From NCBI RefSeq assembly GCF_030409795.1, contig NZ_JAUFQN010000019.1, positions 1,364,001 through 1,428,000 on the forward strand: DNA of 64,000 nucleotides. The letters run 5' to 3'. The translations under genes were made by a program, and so were the position numbers. This document shows positions 1-8,595 of the stretch, in pieces; the stretch's first letter is position 1; every line of letters starts with the position of its first letter. The notes below the pieces were generated by a model. That model did no database searches. It was not told where the DNA came from and saw only the letters and a program-made list of their open reading frames with translations. This stretch comes from Flavobacterium paronense. Its GTDB lineage: Bacteria > Bacteroidota > Bacteroidia > Flavobacteriales > Flavobacteriaceae.

Positions 1-1083
1 CAACTCAATATTATTCTCACCACCGACGAAGATGATGAACGTCCGGTTTATATTTCAGGTAATTTCAATAATTGGGTAACCCAGGACAAGAAATTTGAAA
101 TGGAAAAAGTAGGACAGGGTTTGTATCACTTCAAGTTTGAAAACGATTTTGTCTATCCCGAAGAATTGTTATATAAGTTTACCCGTGGTGATTGGAGCGA
201 AGTAGAAATTGATAAATATGGAAACCGAACCGAAAACCGTTCGTGTAAAAAACACAATGGCGTTCACAAAGAGCATGTTGCCAAATGGCGTCACAATTGG
301 TTACCCTTCAAATCAAAGTTTTTGCCAAAAGTGCATCTGATTTCAGAAGAGTTTGAAATTCCACAGCTGAATAAAACCCGCAGAGTTTGGGCATTGCTGC
401 CACATGATTATGAAACTTCAGCGGAACGTTATCCGGTTCTTTATTTGCAGGATGCACAGAATTTATTCAATGAAAAAGCCAAATATGGCAACTGGGAAAT
501 TGATAAAAAATTGGCGGTAATGGCTGAATATAATATTGGTAAAATCATTGTTGTTGCTGTTGAGCATGCTGAGAAAGAACGCATAAAAGAATACAATGTT
601 GGGAATACAGTGCTTGGAAATGGGCAAGGAAAAAAATACATTCGCTTTTTAACAGAAACGCTAAAACCATTTGTTGATTCCAATTTCAGAACCAAAACCG
701 ATAGAGAAAGTACAGGAATAGGAGGAAGCTCCATGGGTGGATTGGTTAGTATTTTTTCTGGAATTATGTATCCGGAAATGTTTGGGAAATTGATGATTTT
801 TTCGCCTTCACTTTGGGTTGTCCCAAAAATCAACTTGTCTTTTTTAGATATGGATGAACCTCAAAATACAAGGATTTATCTATATGCCGGAGGTGATGAA
901 AGTGCTACAATGATTGACCATGTCAAGAATTTTAAGAAACGATTATTAAAAAAAGAAGGCTACACCGATTTGATGAAAGTGCATGTAAGTATTAATATGC
1001 AAGGCAAACACAACGAAGTATATTGGAGTGATGAATTTCCGAAAGCTATCGAATGGTTGTATTTTAGTAACAAAGAAGAATAA
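1..1083 (+). CDS. alpha/beta-hydrolase esterase with CBM48-like N-terminus (5' partial)
   Basis: The frame is open from base 1, so the true start lies upstream of the window; the Met at 100 is internal. The first codons read as a starch-binding (CBM48/E-set) strand pattern, VYISGNFNNW, followed by an esterase of the PF00756 (enterochelin-esterase/EsteraseD-like) family. The strand ALLPHDY and YPVLYLQDAQ match the family core, the nucleophile elbow is GGSSMGG (Ser codon at 730), and the likely catalytic His lies in GKHNEVYW near the C-terminus. No transmembrane segment is seen in the visible part. It is probably a hydrolase of an ester- or amide-linked small molecule. It is followed by a 94-base gap with a hairpin and then a tight three-gene run of peptidase and ligase genes, and a second esterase closes the locus at 9368. 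Family assignment is firm; the substrate is unknown. Confidence 0.85.
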   Translation, partial: QLNIILTTDEDDERPVYISGNFNNWVTQDKKFEMEKVGQGLYHFKFENDFVYPEELLYKFTRGDWSEVEIDKYGNRTENRSCKKHNGVHKEHVAKWRHNWLPFKSKFLPKVHLISEEFEIPQLNKTRRVWALLPHDYETSAERYPVLYLQDAQNLFNEKAKYGNWEIDKKLAVMAEYNIGKIIVVAVEHAEKERIKEYNVGNTVLGNGQGKKYIRFLTETLKPFVDSNFRTKTDRESTGIGGSSMGGLVSIFSGIMYPEMFGKLMIFSPSLWVVPKINLSFLDMDEPQNTRIYLYAGGDESATMIDHVKNFKKRLLKKEGYTDLMKVHVSINMQGKHNEVYWSDEFPKAIEWLYFSNKEE

Positions 1084-1098
1084 TAGAATTCTAAAATG

Positions 1099-1165
1099 AA
1101 CCACATAAAAACATAGTGTTTTATAGAAAGCTATAAAATTTTAAAATCTATGTTGCTATGGGGTT
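1099..1165. repeat. long double-hairpin intergenic element
   Basis: An outer imperfect inverted repeat (1099-1116 with 1148-1165, 15 of 18 positions pairing) encloses an inner perfect 8-bp stem, TTTTATAG (1119-1126) with CTATAAAA (1131-1138), around the loop AAAG. It occupies most of the gap between the esterase and the aminopeptidase gene. The inner stem has no downstream T-run, so it is not a classic terminator. From memory, similar sequences recur between flavobacterial genes; it may be a dispersed repeat or a processing/attenuation structure. Confidence 0.6.
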
Positions 1166-1177
1166 AAAAATAACAAT

Positions 1178-2599
1178 ATGAAAATTAAAAAAATACAAAA
1201 CCTAGATAATTTCACAGGAACGATATTAATTCCCGTTTTCGAAACAACTGCCAAAAGTATTGTTCCAATAGAATATCATGGAGTTACAGTATATTCTCAA
1301 GTGTTTTACGGTAAAAAAGACACCCATTATCTAGTAGAAAAATACGATTGTACTCATGTATTTATTGGCCTTGGAAAAGAGCAGGATTATAAATCATTAA
1401 AAACAATTTTCAGAAGAATTGCTGCTAAGCAAAAAGAAGTTTTTGCTAAAAATGTCATTGTAGTTATTCCAGAATCATTTTTGCCAAATCAAGTTGAAGC
1501 TGCAATTTCAGGATTGTTATTAGGAACATATGATTTGGGTCATTATAAGAAAAAAGAACTTCATCCATTTTTGAATACGGATTTTGAATTGAATTATATA
1601 TCCAATAAAGATATCGAAGAAGCAATAACTAAAGGAATTAAAATCGCCAACGCACAACTTGAAACTTTTGCCTTAGTGGATTTGCCACCAAACAAGATTA
1701 CACCTAAATATTTAGCCCATTGGGCAACCGAAACCGGAGCAAAATATGGTTTTGAAGTTACTGTTTTTGGGAAAGACAAAGCTACAGAAGTTGGTTTACA
1801 TTCGTTTCTTTCCGTTGGAAAAGGAAGTGCACAAGAACCACAATTTATCATAATGGAATATAAACCGGACAATGCCAAAAAACACATTGGTTTGGTTGGA
1901 AAAGGAATTACGTTTGACACTGGCGGCTTAAATATTAAAACTGCTGGAATGGTTCAAATGAAATGTGATATGGCTGGCGGTGCTGCAATACTCGGCGCGA
2001 TGCAATTGATTTCCGATTTAAAATTACCAATTCGGGTTACAGCTATTGTGCCTGCTTGTGAGAATTCGGTTGATGCGCTATCGTTTTTGCCTAGTGATGT
2101 GATACAAAGTTACGCGGGACATTCGATTGAAATTATTGATACAGATGCCGAAGGAAGATTAATATTGGCTGACGGTTTATCCTATCTAATAAGAAACTAT
2201 AAACCCGAAACGGTAGTTGATTTAGCTACATTAACAGGAAGTGTTGTTGGAACTTTAGGTTATGAATGTGCCGGATTGTTTACCAATAATGAAGAATTAT
2301 CAAAAAAGCTGCAACAAGCTGGAGATGCAATTGGGGAACGTTTGTGGCAATTACCGCTCTGGGATGCCTACAAACCTGATATTGAAAGCGAAATAGCCGA
2401 TGTCAAAAACTATTCAGGTAAACCCGTTGCAGGAGCGATTTCTGCCGCTAAGTTTTTAGAATTTTTTACTGATAATCATACTTCGTGGGCTCATCTTGAT
2501 ATTGCCGGAGTAGCTTTTGGCGATGATGAATTTGCCAAGACAAAACATGCTACAGCCTATGGTGTACATTTAATTACAAATTATATTGAAAATCTATAG
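1178..2599 (+). CDS. M17 (leucyl aminopeptidase) family metallopeptidase
   Basis: At 473 aa this matches M17 aminopeptidases, cytosolic two-metal enzymes that remove N-terminal residues or cleave Cys-Gly-type dipeptides. The catalytic C-terminal half carries VGKGITFDTGG (about residues 237-247, with the metal-binding and catalytic Lys/Asp) and the signature region DTDAEGRLILADGL (about 319-332). The family signature normally starts NTDAEGR; here the first residue is Asp, a small deviation. There is no signal peptide. The ATG follows a hairpin-containing gap and the stop lies 3 bases before the next ATP-grasp gene, so translation is probably coupled. In a ligase-rich locus it may trim or recycle the peptide product rather than act as a general peptidase; that is inference. 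Confidence 0.92.
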   Translation: MKIKKIQNLDNFTGTILIPVFETTAKSIVPIEYHGVTVYSQVFYGKKDTHYLVEKYDCTHVFIGLGKEQDYKSLKTIFRRIAAKQKEVFAKNVIVVIPESFLPNQVEAAISGLLLGTYDLGHYKKKELHPFLNTDFELNYISNKDIEEAITKGIKIANAQLETFALVDLPPNKITPKYLAHWATETGAKYGFEVTVFGKDKATEVGLHSFLSVGKGSAQEPQFIIMEYKPDNAKKHIGLVGKGITFDTGGLNIKTAGMVQMKCDMAGGAAILGAMQLISDLKLPIRVTAIVPACENSVDALSFLPSDVIQSYAGHSIEIIDTDAEGRLILADGLSYLIRNYKPETVVDLATLTGSVVGTLGYECAGLFTNNEELSKKLQQAGDAIGERLWQLPLWDAYKPDIESEIADVKNYSGKPVAGAISAAKFLEFFTDNHTSWAHLDIAGVAFGDDEFAKTKHATAYGVHLITNYIENL

Positions 2600-2602
2600 C
2601 TT

Positions 2603-3823
2603 ATGGAAAATGTTACTAAGAACTTCATTTGTATTTCGAATTATTTTAAAGGAAATGATTTTTTAATCAACCTAAAAAAACAAGGTAATCGTGTTTATCT
2701 TATTACTTCAGAAAAACTACGTGACAAGCCATGGGCCTTTGATTATATAGACGAAATATTTTTTATGCCCGGACATGATGTCGATTGGAATTTAGAGGAT
2801 TTACTTTCTGGAGTAGCCAGATTAATGCGTCACAAAAAAATTGATGGAATTGTTGCTTTGGATGATTTTGATGTAGAGAAAGCGGCGTATTTAAGAGAGA
2901 ATATAAGAATGCCCGGAATGGGACAAACAACAGGAAGGTATTTTCGTGATAAACTCGCCATGCGGATGAAAGCCAAAGATGCCGGTATTCCAATTCCAGC
3001 TTTTAGTGCCTTGTTTAACGATGAAGAAATCAATCAGTTTGCCGATACTGTTGCTCCGCCGTGGGTTTTAAAACCTCGTTCTGAAGCTTCGGCTGCCGGA
3101 ATTATGAAAGTCCATTCTAAAGACGAATTGTGGCAAAAAATTCATGAATTAGGTGATACAAATCGTTTAAAGTATTTGGTAGAACAATTCAAACCTGGTG
3201 CTGTTTACCATTGTGATGGATTAAATTGGAAAGGAAAAACATTGTTTTCGATTACGTCTCAGTATTTGGCAACACCAATGGAAATCTCACAAGGAGGCGG
3301 AATTTTCAGAAGTGCCAATATTCCATATGACACGAAAGATGACAAAGAAATCAGGAAAGTGAACGAACAAGTTTTAAAAGCTTTCGGGATGATGCATGGT
3401 GCCAATCATACCGAGTTTATCAAATGTAATGACGATGGTAAAATCTATTTCCTTGAAACGGCTTCTCGAGTAGGAGGTGCTCATTTAGCCGAAATGGTAG
3501 CTGCGGCTTCTGGTGTTAATCTTTGGGGTGAATGGGCTAAAATTGAAGATTGTTTGGTAAAAAACAAAGACTATAAATTACCAACTATAAAAAAAGAATT
3601 TGCCGGAATTGTATTAACGCTTTCCAAATTTGAACATCCTGATTTATCAGGGTTTAATGATACCGAAGTTTGTTTCCGTGTGCCATTAGACTATCATGCC
3701 GGTTTGATTGTAAAAAGTGACACGCATGCCAGAGTTCGCGAACTTTTAGATGATTATGCCGAGCGATTAATTAAAGATTTTGCTACAGTTGCACAACAGC
3801 AAGCTGTGAATAAACTACATTAA
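2603..3823 (+). CDS. ATP-grasp ligase, carbamoyl-phosphate-synthase/biotin-carboxylase type
   Basis: This 406-aa protein has the usual ATP-grasp layout: an N-terminal Rossmann-like preATP-grasp region (1-110), the nucleotide-binding Lys in PPWVLKPRSEASAAGI (Lys157), and acidic metal ligands in HTEFI (Glu271) and YFLETASRVGG (Glu285). Such enzymes activate a carboxylate as an acyl-phosphate and join it to an amine or thiol. The frame starts 3 bases after the peptidase stop and ends 3 bases before the next start, so it is part of one transcript. It is first of three ATP-grasp proteins in 6 kb. Its substrates cannot be read from sequence. Overall fold assignment is strong. Confidence 0.88.
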   Translation: MENVTKNFICISNYFKGNDFLINLKKQGNRVYLITSEKLRDKPWAFDYIDEIFFMPGHDVDWNLEDLLSGVARLMRHKKIDGIVALDDFDVEKAAYLRENIRMPGMGQTTGRYFRDKLAMRMKAKDAGIPIPAFSALFNDEEINQFADTVAPPWVLKPRSEASAAGIMKVHSKDELWQKIHELGDTNRLKYLVEQFKPGAVYHCDGLNWKGKTLFSITSQYLATPMEISQGGGIFRSANIPYDTKDDKEIRKVNEQVLKAFGMMHGANHTEFIKCNDDGKIYFLETASRVGGAHLAEMVAAASGVNLWGEWAKIEDCLVKNKDYKLPTIKKEFAGIVLTLSKFEHPDLSGFNDTEVCFRVPLDYHAGLIVKSDTHARVRELLDDYAERLIKDFATVAQQQAVNKLH

Positions 3824-3826
3824 TTC

Positions 3827-4372
3827 GTGGCAAATAAAACCTATAACAAACTTAACTTTCACTCTTACACCTTCTGTATATGGAAAGAAGTATTGTTTAG
3901 TGAAATTTCGGATTTAAAAATAAACTATAAAAGTCAATCAGGGAGTCAGTATATCTTTACTGCTGAAGGTTTGTATCGTATTTCCAATCATTGGGGAAGA
4001 GTTGCCAATTGTCATTGGAGGCTAATTCCTTTAGCTGATTTTAAGAATCAAAACACCATTGTCGGCTTTGCTAATTGGACTGATTTTTATTCAAATGATG
4101 ATACTTCAAAACTGTTTTTTATTAAAGTAAATGATCAAACCAATGAAGTTAGTTTCTATCATAAATTGAGTTTACAAAATCAGGAAAAAGTAATCTTGCG
4201 AAATGCAAAAGAAACTGCCAAAACGATTCAAATCATCAAAAAAATTTTAACAGAAACCGATTGGTCAAAGTATTTGAAATATGAAGATTTAGACATTTTA
4301 AGAAAGGAAATAGTGAATGAACTGGTGAATTCTGAGAAAAGCTTTTTAGAGATTAAGAAACAGTATTTGTAA
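3827..4372 (+). CDS. unknown 181-aa protein of the amidoligase locus (GTG start)
   Basis: I do not recognise a family. The start is GTG, 3 bases after the ATP-grasp stop; no ATG fits better. The protein is soluble, with no signal peptide or membrane segment. The N-terminal half is rich in aromatic residues and looks beta-stranded (SQYIFTAEGLYRISNHWGRV, then NCHWRL); the C-terminal 60 residues are charged and helical, ending near LEIKKQYL. The stop codon (4370-4372) abuts the stop of the opposing gene at 4373, so the two halves of the locus converge with zero spacing. Its tight coupling to a ligase suggests an accessory or substrate-binding role, which is inference only. Confidence 0.7.
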   Translation: MANKTYNKLNFHSYTFCIWKEVLFSEISDLKINYKSQSGSQYIFTAEGLYRISNHWGRVANCHWRLIPLADFKNQNTIVGFANWTDFYSNDDTSKLFFIKVNDQTNEVSFYHKLSLQNQEKVILRNAKETAKTIQIIKKILTETDWSKYLKYEDLDILRKEIVNELVNSEKSFLEIKKQYL

Positions 4373-5563
4373 TTACTTCTCAAACATTCCAACTGTTCCG
4401 CCAACCCAATCTTTGTCTTTATTAAATTTTACACCAATCATTTCACCACGACTTAAACGTACTAAGTTAGTTACTAGAGTAGGAGATGTCTCGTCTTTTT
4501 TCCAAACAGCAAGCAAACGAACTTCGGCTTTGACTTTTCCGTCAGGCGATTGAATGATTGGTTTGTAGTTGACTTTTTTCTGGAGTATGTATAAATCTTT
4601 TTCTTTTACGGCTTCAATATCTTCCCGTTTTACATGGAAAATGACACCGCTTCCTGAGAAAGAGAACAGAGGTTTCAAGACATAGTTTTCCAAATCGCTT
4701 GGGATTTCTTTTAAGTCTGAAAGCAAGGTAGTTTCTATGAAATATTTGCCTTTTAGATAGGGTAAAATAAATTTACTAATTCTGAAAAACCAATTTGGAT
4801 GTCCTGCCCATTCAACATCGAGTTTGGAAGAAAAATCAAAGTTCAATTTTAAATCGGTACGTAAGTCCAATTCGTCAAAAATCACACGATTGTAGATTCG
4901 TTTTACCAAAATTTCTTCGCCTTTTTCATTCTTATAAAAAAGTTGCTTTCCTTTTTGGTACAAATCTGTTACACAAACTATTGGAATTCCGATATCGCGA
5001 TGACAATAATAGAAATCAATCTTAGTGTTTTGTTTTTCGGGTTCTACTTCCAACAGAATTACATTTTCTTTTGGATAATTGTTGCAAATCACTTCTTCAA
5101 TTAATGCCAAATAACTTTCCTGAGTTAATCCGTTTAAGAAAGGCGTCAACTCAGAAAGAAAAGGGTAGTGGTTGATAAACTTTTGCGACAAATGATTTTG
5201 AAAATTAAATAAAGAAGGAAAACCTTGTACTTCGATTAGTTTGGGAACGATTTCACCATCTTCTTCACAAATTCCGAAATCAATGGCTAAAAATGTAGTG
5301 TGGTTATCTTCGTTTGGTACTTTTCTGTTGAGTTCTAAAGCTCTATTGGTAAGTGCTTTGAAATCTTCTTTTTGAATAAAATCAATCACCTGTTGACATC
5401 CTTCAAGCAATTGGTACTTTAATTCATTCGGAATAAAAAATGGAGTTTCTCCAATACGGAACGTTACTTTATAATCAAAATCAGAAGTAATATCTTCAAT
5501 GAAGTTGTTGTATTTAGCTTCCGAAAAATTGTCATTAAAAAGTTGTCTGTATTTGGAATTCAT
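4373..5563 (-). CDS. divergent ATP-grasp-like protein with apparently permuted motif order
   Basis: This 396-aa protein shows two ATP-grasp hallmarks in reversed order. The metal-binding-like segment PKLIEVQGFPS comes first (about residues 107-117), and the Lys/glycine-rich nucleotide loop YVLKPLFSFSGSGVIFHV comes late (about 294-311, Lys297), followed by VKAEVRLLAVW. That order fits circularly permuted ATP-grasp families such as the glutathionylspermidine synthetase group. It is the last gene of the leftward run, 18 bases after the amidotransferase. No signal peptide. Its substrate is unknown; the likely role is a further amide-bond-forming step or a step needing NH3 from the adjacent amidotransferase. 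Confidence 0.72.
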   Translation of the reverse strand: MNSKYRQLFNDNFSEAKYNNFIEDITSDFDYKVTFRIGETPFFIPNELKYQLLEGCQQVIDFIQKEDFKALTNRALELNRKVPNEDNHTTFLAIDFGICEEDGEIVPKLIEVQGFPSLFNFQNHLSQKFINHYPFLSELTPFLNGLTQESYLALIEEVICNNYPKENVILLEVEPEKQNTKIDFYYCHRDIGIPIVCVTDLYQKGKQLFYKNEKGEEILVKRIYNRVIFDELDLRTDLKLNFDFSSKLDVEWAGHPNWFFRISKFILPYLKGKYFIETTLLSDLKEIPSDLENYVLKPLFSFSGSGVIFHVKREDIEAVKEKDLYILQKKVNYKPIIQSPDGKVKAEVRLLAVWKKDETSPTLVTNLVRLSRGEMIGVKFNKDKDWVGGTVGMFEK

Positions 5564-5581
5564 AGCGAGCTGGTTACTTGA

Positions 5582-6409
5582 CTAATTCGATAATATCTTC
5601 TTAGTTTTAATCAAATCATTTATGGCAATACGCAAGAAATTTGGTATAATGGTTTCGTTAGTTTTATAGATTTTAGCTTCATCCAATAAATCTTCGAGCA
5701 TATCACGGAATTTTGATTTCCCTTTCATGGCAATGATTTTTTCTCTTCTTTCGGCATTCTTTAAGTTTGCAATAAAACTCAAAGCATCGGCCTCGGGATG
5801 AAATTGCAATCCAACAAACTGTTCAGTGAAGCGTACGCCCATGATGGCACGTTCATATTCTCTATGTGTTCTTATTTTTTCAAGTGCGATAATTTGTGCA
5901 CCTTTTTTCTTGAAAATACTCAATTTAGGTTGCACCACTTGATAATCTCGACTGTCAATCGCATAAAAAGGGTTTTGCAAACCTTCTAAAATTGGGTCAC
6001 TTAGTCCTTCTTCAGTTTTATGGATGGTCATCACACCAAATGAAGTTGATTTTCTTTTTGTTATTTCGGCTAACCCAAAGTGATAGCAAGCCATTTGAAA
6101 GGAATGGCAAATAAACAAAACATGTTTTTTTACTTTTTGTTCTTTGTTCCAAATGGTTAATTGATCAATAAAGTCATAGTATTTTAAGTCCCAATTCCCA
6201 TCACCTTCTAACGGATTTCCGGGTCCACCAGTAGAAATGTAAATATCAAACTTTTCGATGTTTGGAAATTGACATTTTCCGCGAATATCAAATATCTGGA
6301 AGGTAACCATTTGGTTAAATCTATTCATAATATCAATGATACAGCGCATTCCCTGATTGGGTTCTCCGTTGTACATGTCTAAAACTGCAATTCTAATTTG
6401 GTGACTCAT
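5582..6409 (-). CDS. class I glutamine amidotransferase-like protein
   Basis: This 275-aa protein matches the GMP-synthase-type GATase1 fold. The nucleophile is Cys101 in FICHSFQ, and the partner residues are His204 and Glu206 in LQFHPEAD. The nucleophile elbow lacks the usual GxCxG pattern (ICHSF), so this is a divergent branch, but the triad is intact. The oxyanion-side loop STGGPGNP is present (60-67). An extra C-terminal helical stretch of about 65 residues follows the core and could dock a synthetase partner. It should release ammonia from glutamine, or hydrolyse a gamma-glutamyl bond. The gene lies between a GCS2 ligase and an ATP-grasp gene in one orientation, which fits a multi-step amidation pathway. 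Confidence 0.85.
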   Translation of the reverse strand: MSHQIRIAVLDMYNGEPNQGMRCIIDIMNRFNQMVTFQIFDIRGKCQFPNIEKFDIYISTGGPGNPLEGDGNWDLKYYDFIDQLTIWNKEQKVKKHVLFICHSFQMACYHFGLAEITKRKSTSFGVMTIHKTEEGLSDPILEGLQNPFYAIDSRDYQVVQPKLSIFKKKGAQIIALEKIRTHREYERAIMGVRFTEQFVGLQFHPEADALSFIANLKNAERREKIIAMKGKSKFRDMLEDLLDEAKIYKTNETIIPNFLRIAINDLIKTKKILSN

Positions 6410-6446
6410 TTTTTATGATTTGGTTATGCAAATATAACGCTTTCAA

Positions 6447-7559
6447 TTATAATCCTCTTGTAAATTCGCTTGTAATCATGTCAACGACTTTGGTCAAATC
6501 ATGTGTTTGTTCAAAAACTTTTAACTGTTTATCGGCACCGGTTCCTTCTTTCATTATGGTGTGAATGAAATTAATTTGTTCACGGCTTCCCAATTCGTCA
6601 ACAACATCATCAATAAATTCGAGCAATTCATGAATCAAACATTTGGTATCCACTTCTTTTTGAAGACCAAAGTCAATCATGTTTCCTTCGATACCATAAC
6701 GGGCGGCGCGGAATTTATTTTCTTTGATTAAAGCAATTCTATAAATATTAAAACTTGTATTGGCCATTGTCAATTTGTATAATTTGGCGACAATAGCCTG
6801 AATTATTGCGACAATACACATGGCTTCATCAACGGTCAAACTCATATCGCAAATGCGGAATTCAATAGTATCATAAAACGGATGCAAGCGCAAATCCCAC
6901 CAAATTTTCTTTGGATTGTCAATGCAATTGGTTTTTACTAAAGTTTCCAGATAATTGTCATAGGATTGAACGCTATCAAAATATTCTGGCAAACCTGTAC
7001 GTGGAAATTTATCAAATACTTTGGTTCTAAAAGATTTATAACCGGTGTTTCGCCCTTCCCAAAAAGGAGAATTCGTAGATAATGCAAAAATATGTGGTAA
7101 AAAATAACAGGCCTGATTCATTAATTGTAAACCAATCTCACGATTTTCAATACCTACATGACAATGCATTCCGAATATCAAATTAGAGCGGGCTGCATCT
7201 TGCAATTCATTTACGATATGATGATATCGTGGATCATCAGTTATTGGTTGATCTTGCCAACGAGAAAAAGGATGTGTTCCTGCTCCGCCAACGACTAAGT
7301 TTTGTTTAGCTGCCAGTTCAACAATCTTGCTTCGCAAAAATTTGATTTCATTTTTGGCTTCAGATACATTTTTACAAATATTGGTTCCGACTTCTACAAC
7401 CGATTGGTGCATTTCGGCTTTTACCTGTTCGTTTAAAATGATTTTAGCGCCATCTACAATTTTGGATAAATGAGAGCGTAAATCCCTTGTGTCTGGATCT
7501 ATAATTTGATATTCTTCTTCTACACCAAGGGTGAATATTGGTAGTTTTTTCGTCATCAT
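6447..7559 (-). CDS. GCS2/YbdK-type carboxylate-amine ligase
   Basis: This 370-aa protein belongs to the GCS2 family (bacterial glutamate-cysteine ligase-like, YbdK), a glutamine-synthetase-fold group that forms gamma-glutamyl or other amide bonds with ATP. Seen directly: LGVEEEYQIIDPDT at residues 11-24 (acidic metal ligands), GMHCHVGIEN at 130-139, and TIEFRICDMS at 231-240, all at family positions and at usual family length. The start may be either of two adjacent ATG codons (7559 or 7556). It sits 37 bases upstream of the amidotransferase gene and 47 bases downstream of an ATP-grasp gene. It is the best candidate for the first committed ligation in the locus. The amine acceptor cannot be predicted. 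Confidence 0.9.
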   Translation of the reverse strand: MMTKKLPIFTLGVEEEYQIIDPDTRDLRSHLSKIVDGAKIILNEQVKAEMHQSVVEVGTNICKNVSEAKNEIKFLRSKIVELAAKQNLVVGGAGTHPFSRWQDQPITDDPRYHHIVNELQDAARSNLIFGMHCHVGIENREIGLQLMNQACYFLPHIFALSTNSPFWEGRNTGYKSFRTKVFDKFPRTGLPEYFDSVQSYDNYLETLVKTNCIDNPKKIWWDLRLHPFYDTIEFRICDMSLTVDEAMCIVAIIQAIVAKLYKLTMANTSFNIYRIALIKENKFRAARYGIEGNMIDFGLQKEVDTKCLIHELLEFIDDVVDELGSREQINFIHTIMKEGTGADKQLKVFEQTHDLTKVVDMITSEFTRGL

Positions 7560-7606
7560 TCTTTTCTTTAAGTTGCTACGTAACTAAGTAATTGATTAAC
7601 TATGTT

Positions 7607-8554
7607 TTATTTTTGCGTAGCAGAATCTTTAATAAATGTTCCCCATGTCAAATTCGTTTGTCCTGGTTTTTGTTTTTTAGCTGCAGCTATTGCCATTTTA
7701 GCAGAAGCTTCTACAACCCATTCGAAATTTTCAGCACCGACTGATGTCAATTCAGCGTCAGGTGCTGGATTACCAAAATCTATTGCATAGGGAATACCGT
7801 CACGGACAGCAAATTCAACTGTATTGAAATCGTAACCTAATCCTTTACATAGACGTAGAGTATAATCTTTAACTGTAGCTAATAATTTTTTATCTACTGG
7901 TGGACCATCAATTACATAACGCAAATGATGTGGATTTCTAGGTTCGTATTGCATAATTCTAACATCTTTACAACCCAAACAATACACACGGAAATATTCG
8001 GTAAACACAATTTCTTCCTGCAAAAGCATTACTAGTTGTCCAGTTTCCTGGTGTTTTTCCCAAAATTCTTCTTTGTTTTCTAATCGGTAAACATTTTTCC
8101 AACCACCACCAGCATAAGGTTTCATATAGGCAGGAAAACCGATATAATCAAAAATTCCTTCCCAGTCCATAGGATATTTTAAATTACGGAATGATTTAGA
8201 AGTTGTGTCTGTTGGATGTTCAGCCGAAGGAAGAATTACAGTATTTGGCAATGGAACACCGAGTGTATCTGCTAAACAGTTGTTGAAGAATTTATCGTCA
8301 GCGCTCCACCAAAATGGATTGTTTATCACATTGGTTCCTGTAAGTGCTGCATTCTTTAAAAAAGCACGGTAAAAAGGAACATCTTGTGAAATTCTATCAA
8401 TGATTACGGCATATTCACCACCTTTATTTTGAACGACTTTATCAATAGAAACCGCTTCAGCTATAATGCCTTTTTCACCTTTAGAATTTACTCTGTCTAT
8501 AAATGCTTGTGGATAGGTATCTTCCATTCCAAATAAAATTCCAATCTTTTTCAT
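7607..8554 (-). CDS. ATP-grasp ligase, D-Ala-D-Ala ligase/RimK-like
   Basis: This 315-aa protein has a short N-terminal Rossmann-type region (MKKIGILFG), the nucleotide-binding Lys145 in PAYMKPYAGGGWKNV, and a C-terminal metal site YAIDFGNPAPDAE (Asp259, Asn262). The Asp in place of the common Glu in that last motif is a modest deviation. The length and order fit D-Ala-D-Ala-ligase/RimK-like ATP-grasp enzymes, which add an amino acid to a carboxylate. It starts at an ATG 100 bases downstream of the second esterase, the largest gap in the leftward run. That gap holds direct and inverted repeats (8596-8634) and may contain a promoter. Substrate unknown. Confidence 0.88.
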   Translation of the reverse strand: MKKIGILFGMEDTYPQAFIDRVNSKGEKGIIAEAVSIDKVVQNKGGEYAVIIDRISQDVPFYRAFLKNAALTGTNVINNPFWWSADDKFFNNCLADTLGVPLPNTVILPSAEHPTDTTSKSFRNLKYPMDWEGIFDYIGFPAYMKPYAGGGWKNVYRLENKEEFWEKHQETGQLVMLLQEEIVFTEYFRVYCLGCKDVRIMQYEPRNPHHLRYVIDGPPVDKKLLATVKDYTLRLCKGLGYDFNTVEFAVRDGIPYAIDFGNPAPDAELTSVGAENFEWVVEASAKMAIAAAKKQKPGQTNLTWGTFIKDSATQK

Positions 8555-8595
8555 GTTTATAATGTTTAACTTATACTGTTATTGTTGACTGCTTA

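Noticed and set aside
441..833. Antisense open frame of 130 codons inside the first esterase
   Set aside because: It mirrors the esterase codons and has no plausible protein family, promoter or start context. Other antisense frames, such as 1594-1920 and 60735-61067, were dropped for the same reason.
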